From: an uncultured Fluviicola sp.
GTDB lineage: Bacteria > Bacteroidota > Bacteroidia > Flavobacteriales > Crocinitomicaceae
Direction: 5' to 3'
Length of the DNA stretch: 64,000 bases
Assembly: GCF_946478805.1 (NCBI RefSeq)
Contig: NZ_CAMLDC010000019.1
Location: forward strand, 1-64,000
Shown: positions 17,856-26,086 of the stretch, one piece after another
How positions within the stretch are numbered: the first letter of the stretch is position 1
How the letters are laid out: each line of letters begins with the position of its first letter
Notes under the pieces: generated by a model
Seen by the model: the letters and a program-made list of their open reading frames with translations, nothing else
Databases searched by the model: none
Told to the model about the DNA's origin: nothing
Program-made: the position numbers and the translations under genes

Positions 17856-18773
17856 ATGGAACGAAGATTATTTTTACAGCAGACCGGTGTGATTGCAGGA
17901 GCTGCCATAGTTGCTCCATCATTGATGAGTGCTAAGAAAAAGCAGCAAAAATTGGTGATCTTACATACCAATGATACCCATTCGAACATTGATCCATTTC
18001 CAGTAAACCATCCCAAGTTTCCAAATATGGGCGGTGTTTCCAGAAGAGCGAGTTTGATTCAATCGGTCCGGGACCAGGAAGAACACGTTTTGTTGGTCGA
18101 TGCCGGAGATATCTTTCAGGGAACTCCTTATTTTAATAAGTTCAAAGGAGTATTGGAAATGAAAACCATGGCTGCAATGAATTATGAAATTGTGACGCTT
18201 GGTAATCACGATTTCGATATCGGAATGGAGGCATACAAAAGTGCCTTGTCCAATGCTTCGTTCCAGGTTGTAAATGCCAATTACGAACTGAGTTCTACAC
18301 CACTTTCCGATGTGGTGAAACCATATACGATTGTAAAGAAGGGTGGATTCAAGATCGGTGTTTTCGGCGTAGGAGTGGATCTTCAAGGATTGGTTCCTGT
18401 TGAAAGCTGGCAAGGATTGACTTACCAGGATCCCATTCGGGAAGCACAAAAACAAGCAGACACTTTACGCAAAGAAGGTTGTGATGTGGTGATTTGCCTG
18501 TCTCATTTAGGATATGAATACAAAACCACCCAGGTTTCAGATAAAGTTTTGGCAGCATCCACATCCGGAATTGATGTCATTATCGGCGGACATACACATA
18601 CCTTTTTGGAAGAGCTCCAGGAGTTCAAAAACAAGGATGGAAAAAATGTATTTGTGAACCAGGTAGGTTACGGAGGATTGAAATTGGGCCGGATCGATAT
18701 TGAATTATGTATGGATTCCGGCAAGTTTACGATTGCATCCATCAATCAGTTGCTAGACGAGAATATTGTATAA
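17856..18773 (+). CDS. Tat-type metallophosphatase, catalytic half of 5'-nucleotidase
   Basis: A 305-residue calcineurin-like phosphoesterase. The N-terminus MERRLFLQQTGVIAGAAIVA is a twin-arginine (Tat) type signal. The metal-site motifs are all present: LHTNDTHSN (Asp40, His42), VDAGDIFQG, GNHDFDIG and GGHTHTF. It matches the catalytic domain of UshA/5'-nucleotidase but lacks the C-terminal substrate domain, which is encoded immediately upstream. Inferred job: release of phosphate and nucleosides from nucleotides produced by the secreted nuclease of the same operon. Last gene of the operon, with a palindromic terminator-like repeat 17 bp after its stop. Confidence 0.92.
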   Translation: MERRLFLQQTGVIAGAAIVAPSLMSAKKKQQKLVILHTNDTHSNIDPFPVNHPKFPNMGGVSRRASLIQSVRDQEEHVLLVDAGDIFQGTPYFNKFKGVLEMKTMAAMNYEIVTLGNHDFDIGMEAYKSALSNASFQVVNANYELSSTPLSDVVKPYTIVKKGGFKIGVFGVGVDLQGLVPVESWQGLTYQDPIREAQKQADTLRKEGCDVVICLSHLGYEYKTTQVSDKVLAASTSGIDVIIGGHTHTFLEELQEFKNKDGKNVFVNQVGYGGLKLGRIDIELCMDSGKFTIASINQLLDENIV

Positions 18774-18789
18774 TTCGGTACATTATAAA

Positions 18790-18827
18790 AATAAGTGGGT
18801 TCCCGATTAATCGCGAGCCCACTTATT
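18790..18827. repeat. GC-rich palindromic repeat, CGATTAATCG core (copy 2)
   Basis: A near-perfect 38-bp palindrome: outer arms AATAAGTGGG and CCCACTTATT, core CGATTAATCG at 18804-18813, one C/C mismatch and one wobble pair. T-rich flanks on both strands make it a plausible bidirectional terminator between two convergent genes. Confidence 0.85.
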
Positions 18828-18841
18828 TTTTATTATTGGAT

Positions 18842-20020
18842 TCATTGAGGAATAGCTTCCATTTGCTCCTTGGATAATTTGATGATTGCAATGCGATCAA
18901 AACTTCCCATGATCTTCGCCTGAAGAAGGATATTCAAACCGCTGTCTTCAGTCTGGATGAAATCACAAGCTGTGTACGGAATGTTTTTCCCCAGGTATTT
19001 TTTTCCGACCAAGGAGCCACTTCCTCGATCGTAGATGCTCAATAACAACTGATTGCTTCTTGTTGAAGATAAAAATGCCTTGTATTGTAAGCTATTGATC
19101 GCAACATCCTTGATCAGTACCGGCTTTTCCGCATCTAACTCCGAAAGACCTTGTGCAGGAATGGATTCCGTGATATCAATGGTTGTAGGAGTGAGTGGAA
19201 CGCTGGCATTGTAATAGATATTATCGTAAGAAAAGCGCGCCAGTGAGAATTGAGAACCTCCTGAAGGTGAAATAGCAGCCAATCCGCCATTGAATCCCGC
19301 CCCATTGTAAACACCTGTGAAATTCAGGTTTTGATCCAGGAAGATCAATGAAAAACTGTAATTGTAGAATCCATTCATTACAATATAGTTTTGTTCGGGT
19401 GTTGAACTTACAAAGAATGGCATACGTTTCCCGTTAAACGTGATATGGTTTACAATCCGGTCTTCCACATCCGTGAAAATATCCAGGTCCGCAGATTGTG
19501 TAATGGAACTCAGGTCTGCAGTCAATTTATGAATACCGGTTTGCATACTCAAGCGATTGTAATTTTGAATGTAGATACCTGAACCGGAATTATAAGCGTA
19601 TGTAGGATAAAGGACATTGGGAAAATTGGAAATTTCTGTAGTGGTATGATTTCCCTCATCGATTTTCAAAATATAGGTGAATAATCCCACAGCATCCATA
19701 CAAACCAGGTAGTTTTCCCCGTTGCTCTTGATCAGGCTGGGAACGGCATTCACGTAATTGGAAGGAAGTTCATAATTCCATACAAATTCCCCTGCATTAT
19801 CAATCTTCATTAAATGGATCCTCCAGCCATCATAAGCACTCATTACAAGATATCCGTCGTTGCCCGCAGAAGTGGTGATACTCAGGGGGTGAAAATGTTT
19901 GTTGCCATTTTCATCGTCGTAGATCTTAATGAAAGAATCTTCCGGTTTGGAGTCCTTTTTACATCCGGAAAAGCTTGCTGCCAATCCTAAAAAAATCATG
20001 CAATAAACAACTAGTTTCAT
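18842..20020 (-). CDS. Secreted lipoprotein of unknown function, propeller-like
   Basis: A 392-residue lipoprotein with lipobox SFSGC (Cys20). I do not recognise the family. The mature part is a chain of short beta-rich blocks (for example DGYLVMSAYDGWRIHLMKID, FVWNYELP, ENYLVCMDAVGLFTYILKID), which resembles repeat blades of a beta-propeller of the kind that reports on logged values. It is the last gene of an operon with DUF1800, DUF1501 and a beta-barrel gene, 19 bp after the barrel gene, and ends facing the nucleotidase operon across a palindromic repeat. Confidence 0.7.
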   Translation of the reverse strand: MKLVVYCMIFLGLAASFSGCKKDSKPEDSFIKIYDDENGNKHFHPLSITTSAGNDGYLVMSAYDGWRIHLMKIDNAGEFVWNYELPSNYVNAVPSLIKSNGENYLVCMDAVGLFTYILKIDEGNHTTTEISNFPNVLYPTYAYNSGSGIYIQNYNRLSMQTGIHKLTADLSSITQSADLDIFTDVEDRIVNHITFNGKRMPFFVSSTPEQNYIVMNGFYNYSFSLIFLDQNLNFTGVYNGAGFNGGLAAISPSGGSQFSLARFSYDNIYYNASVPLTPTTIDITESIPAQGLSELDAEKPVLIKDVAINSLQYKAFLSSTRSNQLLLSIYDRGSGSLVGKKYLGKNIPYTACDFIQTEDSGLNILLQAKIMGSFDRIAIIKLSKEQMEAIPQ

Positions 20021-20039
20021 AATACCGATATTGATTCAA

Positions 20040-20906
20040 TTAATGTCTGCTTTTTCTAAGGATTCCGAGCGAAATAGAGTTGTCGATCGGGAACATGACC
20101 GTCAACTGAAAATTCAGGTTCATGAGTTTTATCTGATCCAATACGTCCAGATACTGAGCACTGAATCCGGTGTAATCCGCATAGCGGTTTTTATCGTTCA
20201 CCATGGAACGGAATCCATATTGAAAATTACTTTCCAGGCTGATGGCAAAATAATTTGCAAAATACGTGAATCCGACACCTGCCGAAAGACCGAAATTGGC
20301 TTTGTTGATATGTTCCGTCAGGTCTGCTTCTCCTGTTTGATCTGCTGTTTTTTTGTCCACTTCTTTATCAATCGTATAATCGTAGAAGATGGTTTTTTTA
20401 GCCTGGTGTTTGAAATTGGTGAAGATTCCGGCTTGCACATAGGGCGAGAATTGGGAAACCGTAAAGTCCCAACGCACGAGCAAAGGAAGGTTGACTCCAG
20501 ATAATTTTTGCTGGTGCATCATTTCCATTGAAAAGTCAGCCCCGTTCACCGTATCCGACCAGGAATAAGCTGTCCGGTAATTAAAGCTGTTGGTCTGATA
20601 GGAAGGTTCGAAAACAACCGAAAGGTTCTTCGAGAAAGAATAAGAAAGATACAACCCGAATTGGGAACCCTTGTTTTTGAATAAGCGTTGATAATCTTTT
20701 TCCGCATCCACATTGTTGGTCGATGATTGAGGAGTTGCCATCAACAAGCTATAGTCCTTTACCACATGTGCGCTGCTGAAATTCATCCCGCCCAATAGCC
20801 CGATGTAAATTTTGTTTTTTCGGTGTACGGTGTATTTTTTTTGTGCCCTTCCATTCAAACTGAACAGAAGGAGCAACAGAAGAAGTGAGAAGCGATTGAA
20901 TACCAT
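20040..20906 (-). CDS. Outer-membrane beta-barrel protein (PorT-like)
   Basis: A 288-residue protein with a signal peptide (about 1-22) and alternating beta-strands rich in Tyr, Phe and Asn, including YIGLLGGMNFSSAH near the N-terminus, typical of the Bacteroidota outer_membrane beta-barrel/PorT-like family. No specific function can be assigned. Its ATG shares one base with the stop codon of the upstream DUF1501 gene (TAATG), so translation is probably coupled. It may be the membrane partner of the DUF1800/DUF1501 pair. Confidence 0.8.
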   Translation of the reverse strand: MVFNRFSLLLLLLLFSLNGRAQKKYTVHRKNKIYIGLLGGMNFSSAHVVKDYSLLMATPQSSTNNVDAEKDYQRLFKNKGSQFGLYLSYSFSKNLSVVFEPSYQTNSFNYRTAYSWSDTVNGADFSMEMMHQQKLSGVNLPLLVRWDFTVSQFSPYVQAGIFTNFKHQAKKTIFYDYTIDKEVDKKTADQTGEADLTEHINKANFGLSAGVGFTYFANYFAISLESNFQYGFRSMVNDKNRYADYTGFSAQYLDVLDQIKLMNLNFQLTVMFPIDNSISLGILRKSRH

Positions 20907-22552
20907 TATTTTGAAAGGATTACTTTTTTAGTAAGTACGACACTGTCATTTGCAACAAGTGTAACGAAATACGTTCCGTTCGCATAGTGCGATAAATTGA
21001 AATCAAGTACATGTTCTCCCGGAACAGTTGGAGCATCCGCAATATTCCCGATGATTCGACCGGAAATATCTTTCACCTCAATATGCACTTTGGTTTCCTT
21101 TTGCAACAGGTAGGAGATACTGATACTTGAATTGGTCGGATTCGGATAGCACTTCAGCCATAAATTCTCTTTGAACAGTTCGGAAACACTCAACGCTTTA
21201 CATGCCACGTAATCCACCCGATTGGCTACGAAATTCTCAAATTTCACATGTTCGATCGCTGCATCAGGTGCACCGAACCAGTCTTTGACGACAGAGGTGA
21301 ACACCTGGCGGTAATCGTGTTGCAACGGGATGTTTCCATTTTGAAGGTTCTGTAAATCGGGATTGTCTCCATAAACTCCCGGATTCAGACACGTTCCGTA
21401 AACCAACATCGGAGCTGCGTTCCCGTGATCCGTTCCGTAACTTGCATTGGATGCAACCCGGCGACCGAATTCAGAGAAGGTCATTGTCAAAACACGGTCG
21501 GCCAATCCTAAATTCGCCAGATCATCATAAAATGCTTTAACTGCGGAAGAAATATGGTACATCAATGCAGCATGAGAACCCATGGTCGTATTGTTATTGA
21601 TAACCTGGTTGGCGTGCGTGTCAAATCCGCCGATTCTGCATAAGAAAATCTTGGTTCCGATTCCTCCGCTGATCAAACGCGAAACGATTTTCAACTGAGG
21701 TGCCAACGGATTATTCAAAGAACCGCTTGGAGCAATGTATGGATACAGATCGGGGTAAACAGTTCCGGAATTCGCACCGGCATCGTATACATCTCTCAAT
21801 CGTTCGGCATAATTGTTCGATTGTCTTTCGATCTGCATGATGTATTCAATTTCATCACCTGCATGTGTGGGAGGGAAATTAGTTGGTTCTTCGGCTCCGA
21901 CACTATTGATCAGGTTATAGAATGCGTCCGGGTTTTGAATCGAAAGTCCTGCCGGAATTCCTTGTTCCCGATGAAATGCAAGAGATACTCCGGTTCCGAT
22001 TTCAAGTGCCAGGGGATCAGGAACTGTAGGGTTCGGATAACCGGTCGGGTAATCCGGGTAATAGTGTTCAAAGTAGCGGCCCATCCAACCCGAGTTGAAA
22101 TAGTCGTCGTAGTTTCCACCCATGTACCAAACATCGCGGCTTCGGAAGTGAGAACCATTCATATTTTCATAGGAAACATTTTGGATGATTGCCATATTTC
22201 CTGCATCATACATCGCTTTTGAACCGACCATGTCCGGATGGAGCCCTACCTGTTTATTGGCAGGCAGATTTGGATCCAATGTGATGTAGTGACGCGTACC
22301 GCTTTGAGGAATCGCAATGTTTGGGCGTAAATTGTAGTAATTTCCGTATTGATTGATGGGGATCACCATGTTCAGGCCATCGTTTCCACCATGCAATTGT
22401 ATCAGTACCAGTATTTTGTCATTCAGGCTCGATTTCGCCATGGACTCCAAAATTCCATCCGGTTGAGCGGCATGCAATGAGATACCGTTCAGTTTTAAAA
22501 GCACTCCGGTTCCTATTAAAGATGAAATGCGTACAAAGTCTCTTCTATCCAT
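20906..22552 (-). CDS. DUF1501 protein with Tat-like signal and T9SS type A tail
   Basis: A 548-residue secreted protein. The N-terminus MDRRDFVRISSLIGTGVLLK has the twin-arginine pattern. The body is DUF1501, an alkaline-phosphatase-fold/sulfatase-like family, seen in VLIQLHGGNDGLNMVIP, GSHFRSRDVWYMGG, FDTHANQ and TFSEFGRRVASN...GTDHGNAAPMLVYG. The C-terminus (about 470-548, CYPNPTNSSISISY to TKKVILSK) is a T9SS type A sorting domain. DUF1501 genes commonly pair with DUF1800, as here (12 bp apart); the function of the pair is unknown. A Tat-like start joined to a T9SS tail on one protein is uncommon. Confidence 0.92.
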   Translation of the reverse strand: MDRRDFVRISSLIGTGVLLKLNGISLHAAQPDGILESMAKSSLNDKILVLIQLHGGNDGLNMVIPINQYGNYYNLRPNIAIPQSGTRHYITLDPNLPANKQVGLHPDMVGSKAMYDAGNMAIIQNVSYENMNGSHFRSRDVWYMGGNYDDYFNSGWMGRYFEHYYPDYPTGYPNPTVPDPLALEIGTGVSLAFHREQGIPAGLSIQNPDAFYNLINSVGAEEPTNFPPTHAGDEIEYIMQIERQSNNYAERLRDVYDAGANSGTVYPDLYPYIAPSGSLNNPLAPQLKIVSRLISGGIGTKIFLCRIGGFDTHANQVINNNTTMGSHAALMYHISSAVKAFYDDLANLGLADRVLTMTFSEFGRRVASNASYGTDHGNAAPMLVYGTCLNPGVYGDNPDLQNLQNGNIPLQHDYRQVFTSVVKDWFGAPDAAIEHVKFENFVANRVDYVACKALSVSELFKENLWLKCYPNPTNSSISISYLLQKETKVHIEVKDISGRIIGNIADAPTVPGEHVLDFNLSHYANGTYFVTLVANDSVVLTKKVILSK

Positions 22553-22564
22553 AATGCCTGCTGA

Positions 22565-24208
22565 TTAAAATAATTGGTATTCCGGTGTTTGCATCATTGC
22601 TGTGATGAGGGCTTCCAATTGGAGCCGCACATTCACATCACTGCTGGTGTTCACGTAATTATTCCATTCCATGGTCCAATTCGAGGCCGGAAGTTGATCC
22701 AGCAAAACGGTATCCCTGAAATAATTGAAACGGGCGGAATCAATGGTCATGGGGAAAAGCCAACCAACCAGTTCCTGTACAAGAATTGTTGCGTCTCCCG
22801 GATTGGAACAATTGGTGTCCACGAATTCCACCACATCCAATTTTAACAACATACCACTGGTTCCTGTAAATCCGCTGATCAGGAGTTCTGAAAATTTATA
22901 GCGGTTTGCCAGGTAATTCGATGAGATCCAGTAACGATGATAATCCGGGAATTGGTAATAAGGTTCATATCCGGCCACGTCATATGGCTCGAAGAATTGA
23001 AGTCCTTGCAGCTCCAATTGACCGATAAGCTGGTTGTATAAATCGTAATGTGCCACCAATTGGGTGGTCTTATCAGGAACTGTTAAGTTGAATAAACGCA
23101 TCGTTCCAATGACCAGGTCCATCGGCGATTTAATAATTGCACCGATATTGTTGTCTTCCGTTATGGGGGTATCCAGGTCGTAAAAGTGTTCACTTTGGAA
23201 CAGAACATCCAGTACGGAAGTGATGTCGTAATTGTTGCTGACCAATGTATTTGCCAATGGTTCGATAATATCAGTCTCCACTTCCGGAGTGATATTGTAA
23301 TAAACGAATTCCCTGTAAATCCGTCTGCAAATATGCCGTGCGGTATGCGGTGAAGCAAAAACCATATTGATCACATCGTCCAACTCCGTGTAAACGGCTG
23401 TTACAGCAGCATTTGTTCCCGTAATACTTCCGGTTTGAATAACTGTATTGCTGAATGCCCCTGAGAACTGTTTGGAACTCACATCGTGTTGGGAAGAGGT
23501 GGTTGCGCTTCCTTTTACCTTACCGGTCGGAAGAGTGGTGACCGCATCAATGGTCTGGTACGAAGTATCTATTCCCCAACCTGTCAGGGCTTTTGTAAGT
23601 GCTTGTACGTCCTGTTCCGTGAAATTGGTGTAATTCCCCAAACTCACTTCATCACCTTTCCCCACGGTATATAATTCCAAAAACTCGCGTGCAAAATTTT
23701 CCTGCGGAACACCTTTTATATTCAGGTTTCCGTCCAAGTGCACCAACATGGCGTTATCAATACAAATAGCTTTTACCAATTCCTTGTAGTTTCCTAATGC
23801 ATAGAAACGGAGCAAGCGCGAGTAGTCAATTGCAAATTGCGGATTTCCTTCAATCCGGCTCATGATCATTGGAAAATGTGTATGGTAGAACCAGATCATC
23901 CGTTCAGTGAGATTCGGACCGGCAGAGCGCATATTTTCCATCCACCAGGTGCGAGTATAGTTTGACAAGGTCTCTGCATTTTGGTTTGAATTCACGGTAT
24001 TGGGATACACCCAATCAGAACCGCTCATGGGATCAATGGGAAGCGGAGGGATTACTTGTGTTTGTGTAAGCACAGTAAAGGCTGCTTGTGAAGTCATTCC
24101 TGCGAAGGAGGAAATATCTTGCAATCTTGGGCCTAAAGTAGCACGACGCAGTAAATGCGCGGCTCTTTGGGTACCCAAGGCTCCAGTAATCGGATTGAGT
24201 GAAGCCAT
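22565..24208 (-). CDS. DUF1800 family protein
   Basis: A 547-residue DUF1800 protein. The family pattern is clear: AAHLLRRATLGP near the start, the central WWMENMRSAG...MIWFYHTHFP, DNAMLVHLDGNLNIKGVPQENFAREFLELYTVGKG and the LTKALTGWGID motif, then HDVSSKQF. No signal peptide is evident from this start, and I could not find a better upstream start, so how it leaves the cytoplasm (if it does) is unclear. First gene of the four-gene operon that runs to 18842. Confidence 0.92.
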   Translation of the reverse strand: MASLNPITGALGTQRAAHLLRRATLGPRLQDISSFAGMTSQAAFTVLTQTQVIPPLPIDPMSGSDWVYPNTVNSNQNAETLSNYTRTWWMENMRSAGPNLTERMIWFYHTHFPMIMSRIEGNPQFAIDYSRLLRFYALGNYKELVKAICIDNAMLVHLDGNLNIKGVPQENFAREFLELYTVGKGDEVSLGNYTNFTEQDVQALTKALTGWGIDTSYQTIDAVTTLPTGKVKGSATTSSQHDVSSKQFSGAFSNTVIQTGSITGTNAAVTAVYTELDDVINMVFASPHTARHICRRIYREFVYYNITPEVETDIIEPLANTLVSNNYDITSVLDVLFQSEHFYDLDTPITEDNNIGAIIKSPMDLVIGTMRLFNLTVPDKTTQLVAHYDLYNQLIGQLELQGLQFFEPYDVAGYEPYYQFPDYHRYWISSNYLANRYKFSELLISGFTGTSGMLLKLDVVEFVDTNCSNPGDATILVQELVGWLFPMTIDSARFNYFRDTVLLDQLPASNWTMEWNNYVNTSSDVNVRLQLEALITAMMQTPEYQLF

Positions 24209-24574
24209 AAGTAACTAGTTGTGTTCGTTTTACTTAAAAAATCAATAGTACCAGTCAGTAACGCTAGTCAGACTTAATAGGAGAGAAGAGAGAATTCAGT
24301 TCTGAAGTTTAGAGAACCCAAGTTAGAATTTTTGTTTCACAATTTCAATAAAAAGTGATAGGTCAAGTGAAATTTTACCACCAAGGTTTTAGTTCTTTTT
24401 GGCTTAGACATTTTATGGTCGGGGGAAAGAGGCTTACTGAACGAATTCGGTAGTTGGTATTATTTTTCCATGAAATGAACAAATAAAGGTTTCGGCTGAA
24501 TATTTTTTGCCTAAAACCAGTAGGGGCGCGATTAATCGCGCCCCTACTGGTTTATTAACTAATTGTGTTTTTTA
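24209..24574. other. Intergenic region upstream of the DUF1800 operon
   Basis: About 365 bp with no credible gene. It holds the 40-bp perfect palindrome at 24514-24553 near its lpdA end. The rest is AT-rich, with no TAnnTTTG match I trust for the DUF1800 operon. Confidence 0.6.
24514..24553. repeat. Perfect 40-bp palindrome, CGATTAATCG core (copy 3)
   Basis: Every one of 20 base pairs matches. The centre is CGCGATTAATCGCG (24527-24540) and the outer arms begin AAACCAGTAGGGG. It lies 21 bp past the lpdA stop codon and would form a very stable hairpin in RNA, or a cruciform. T runs at the flanks are weak. Confidence 0.9.
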
Positions 24575-25966
24575 TTACAAATGGATCACTTCTCCATATG
24601 CAGCTGCGGCAGCTTCCATTACTGCTTCAGACATGGTTGGATGCGGGTGAACCGTTTTGATCAATTCTTCTCCTGTTACTTCCAGTTTACGGATAGCAAC
24701 AATTTCAGCAATCATTTCAGTTACGTTTGCACCGATCATGTGAGCTCCCAATAATTCGCCGTATTTCGCATCAAAGATCAATTTCACAAAACCATCTTTT
24801 GCTCCGGCAGCAGATGCCTTACCAGAAGCAGAGAACGGGAATTTACCGATCTTGATTTCCATACCGGCTTCCTTAGCTGCTTTTTCAGTCATTCCGACTG
24901 AAGCAACTTCAGGAGAACAATAGGTGCATCCCGGGATATTTCCGTAATCCAACGGTTCCGGGTGGTGACCTGCAATTTTCTCGACACAGATAATTCCTTC
25001 AGCTGAAGCAACGTGTGCCAAAGCAGCAGTAGGAATCACATCCCCGATTGCGAAGTAACCCGGGATATTTGTCTGGTAGAAGTCATTTACCAGGATACGT
25101 CCTTTATCAACAACGATTCCCAATTCTTCCAATCCGATATTTTCAATGTTTGCCTGGATTCCAACAGCAGAAAGAACCACATCACATTCGATTTTTTCTT
25201 CTCCTTTAGCTGTTTTCACAGTAACGACACATCCTTTTCCGGAAGTATCAACCGCTTCTACAGATGCATTGGTCATAATATTGATTCCCGCTTTCTTGAA
25301 CGATTTCTCCAATTGTTTGGATACGTCTTCGTCTTCGATCGGAACCACGTTCGGTAAATATTCAACAATGGTTACTTCCGTTCCGATTGCATTGTAGAAA
25401 TAAGCAAATTCAACTCCGATTGCACCTGAACCGACAACAACCATTTTCTTCGGTTGTGTTTTCATGCTCATTGCCTCGCGGTAACCGATGATTTTAGTTC
25501 CGTCTTGCGGTAAATTCGGCAATTGACGCGAACGTGCACCCGTTGCAATAATGATTCCTTTGTCGGCAGAATATTCAGTTACCTTACCATCTTCACCGGT
25601 CACAGCAACCTTTTTTCCGGCTTTCACGACACCGGTTCCTTTGATTACATCGATCTTGTTTTTCTTCATCAGGAACTGGATTCCCTGGCTCATTCCGTTT
25701 GCAACTCCTCTGGAGCGTTCAACCATTCCGCCGAAATCTGCTTTTGAATCCTTTACAGTAATTCCGTAATCGGATGCATGTTGAATGTATTCAAACACAT
25801 TTGCACTTTTCAATAATGCCTTTGTTGGAATACATCCCCAATTCAAACAAATTCCACCCAATGAATCACGCTCTACAACTGCAGTTTTCAAACCCAATTG
25901 TGATGCGCGAATAGCAGTAACGTATCCTCCAGGACCACTTCCAATAACTATAATATCGTAATTCAT
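24575..25966 (-). CDS. lpdA: Dihydrolipoyl dehydrogenase (E3)
   Basis: A 463-residue FAD/NAD(P) disulfide oxidoreductase, the shared E3 of 2-oxoacid dehydrogenase complexes and possibly of glycine cleavage. The N-terminal FAD motif is IGSGPGGYVTAIRA (8-21), the redox disulfide is Cys40/Cys45 in GGICLNWGCIPTKA, the NAD motif is VVGSGAIGVEFAYFY, and the dimer-interface active-site histidine is in HPHPTMSEAV near the C-terminus. A TTG four codons upstream is in frame, but the ATG at 25966 before NYDIIVIG is the normal start for the family. It is separate from the pdhA-aceF genes at 42.3-44.7 kb. Confidence 0.96.
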   Translation of the reverse strand: MNYDIIVIGSGPGGYVTAIRASQLGLKTAVVERDSLGGICLNWGCIPTKALLKSANVFEYIQHASDYGITVKDSKADFGGMVERSRGVANGMSQGIQFLMKKNKIDVIKGTGVVKAGKKVAVTGEDGKVTEYSADKGIIIATGARSRQLPNLPQDGTKIIGYREAMSMKTQPKKMVVVGSGAIGVEFAYFYNAIGTEVTIVEYLPNVVPIEDEDVSKQLEKSFKKAGINIMTNASVEAVDTSGKGCVVTVKTAKGEEKIECDVVLSAVGIQANIENIGLEELGIVVDKGRILVNDFYQTNIPGYFAIGDVIPTAALAHVASAEGIICVEKIAGHHPEPLDYGNIPGCTYCSPEVASVGMTEKAAKEAGMEIKIGKFPFSASGKASAAGAKDGFVKLIFDAKYGELLGAHMIGANVTEMIAEIVAIRKLEVTGEELIKTVHPHPTMSEAVMEAAAAAYGEVIHL

Positions 25967-25994
25967 TTCTCTTTTCAATAAAATGGTAATGGCA

Positions 25995-26002
25995 CGAAAT
26001 TA
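25995..26002 (-). promoter_or_regulatory. -7-like element TAATTTCG
   Basis: Minus-strand TAATTTCG, 28 nt before the lpdA ATG. It is a TTCG variant of the usual -7 element. Confidence 0.35.
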
Positions 26003-26063
26003 ATCAATTCTCAGGAATTGTGAACGAATATGTAAATAGATTCATTAATCCTCCGGGAATTTC

Positions 26064-26071
26064 TAATTTTG
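26064..26071 (+). promoter_or_regulatory. -7 element TAATTTTG that decides the M61 start
   Basis: Plus-strand TAATTTTG, 15 nt before the ATG at 26087. It covers an in-frame TTG at 26069, so that TTG cannot be the start if this promoter is used. Confidence 0.5.
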
Positions 26072-26086
26072 ACAAAAACTCATCAA

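Noticed and set aside
17961..18455. 164-codon open frame antisense to the metallophosphatase
   Set aside because: The plus-strand frame has all catalytic motifs; the antisense one matches nothing and lacks a promoter.
20031..20504. 157-codon open frame on the plus strand within the barrel gene
   Set aside because: The minus-strand frame has a signal peptide and barrel pattern and coupled translation; the plus frame has none.
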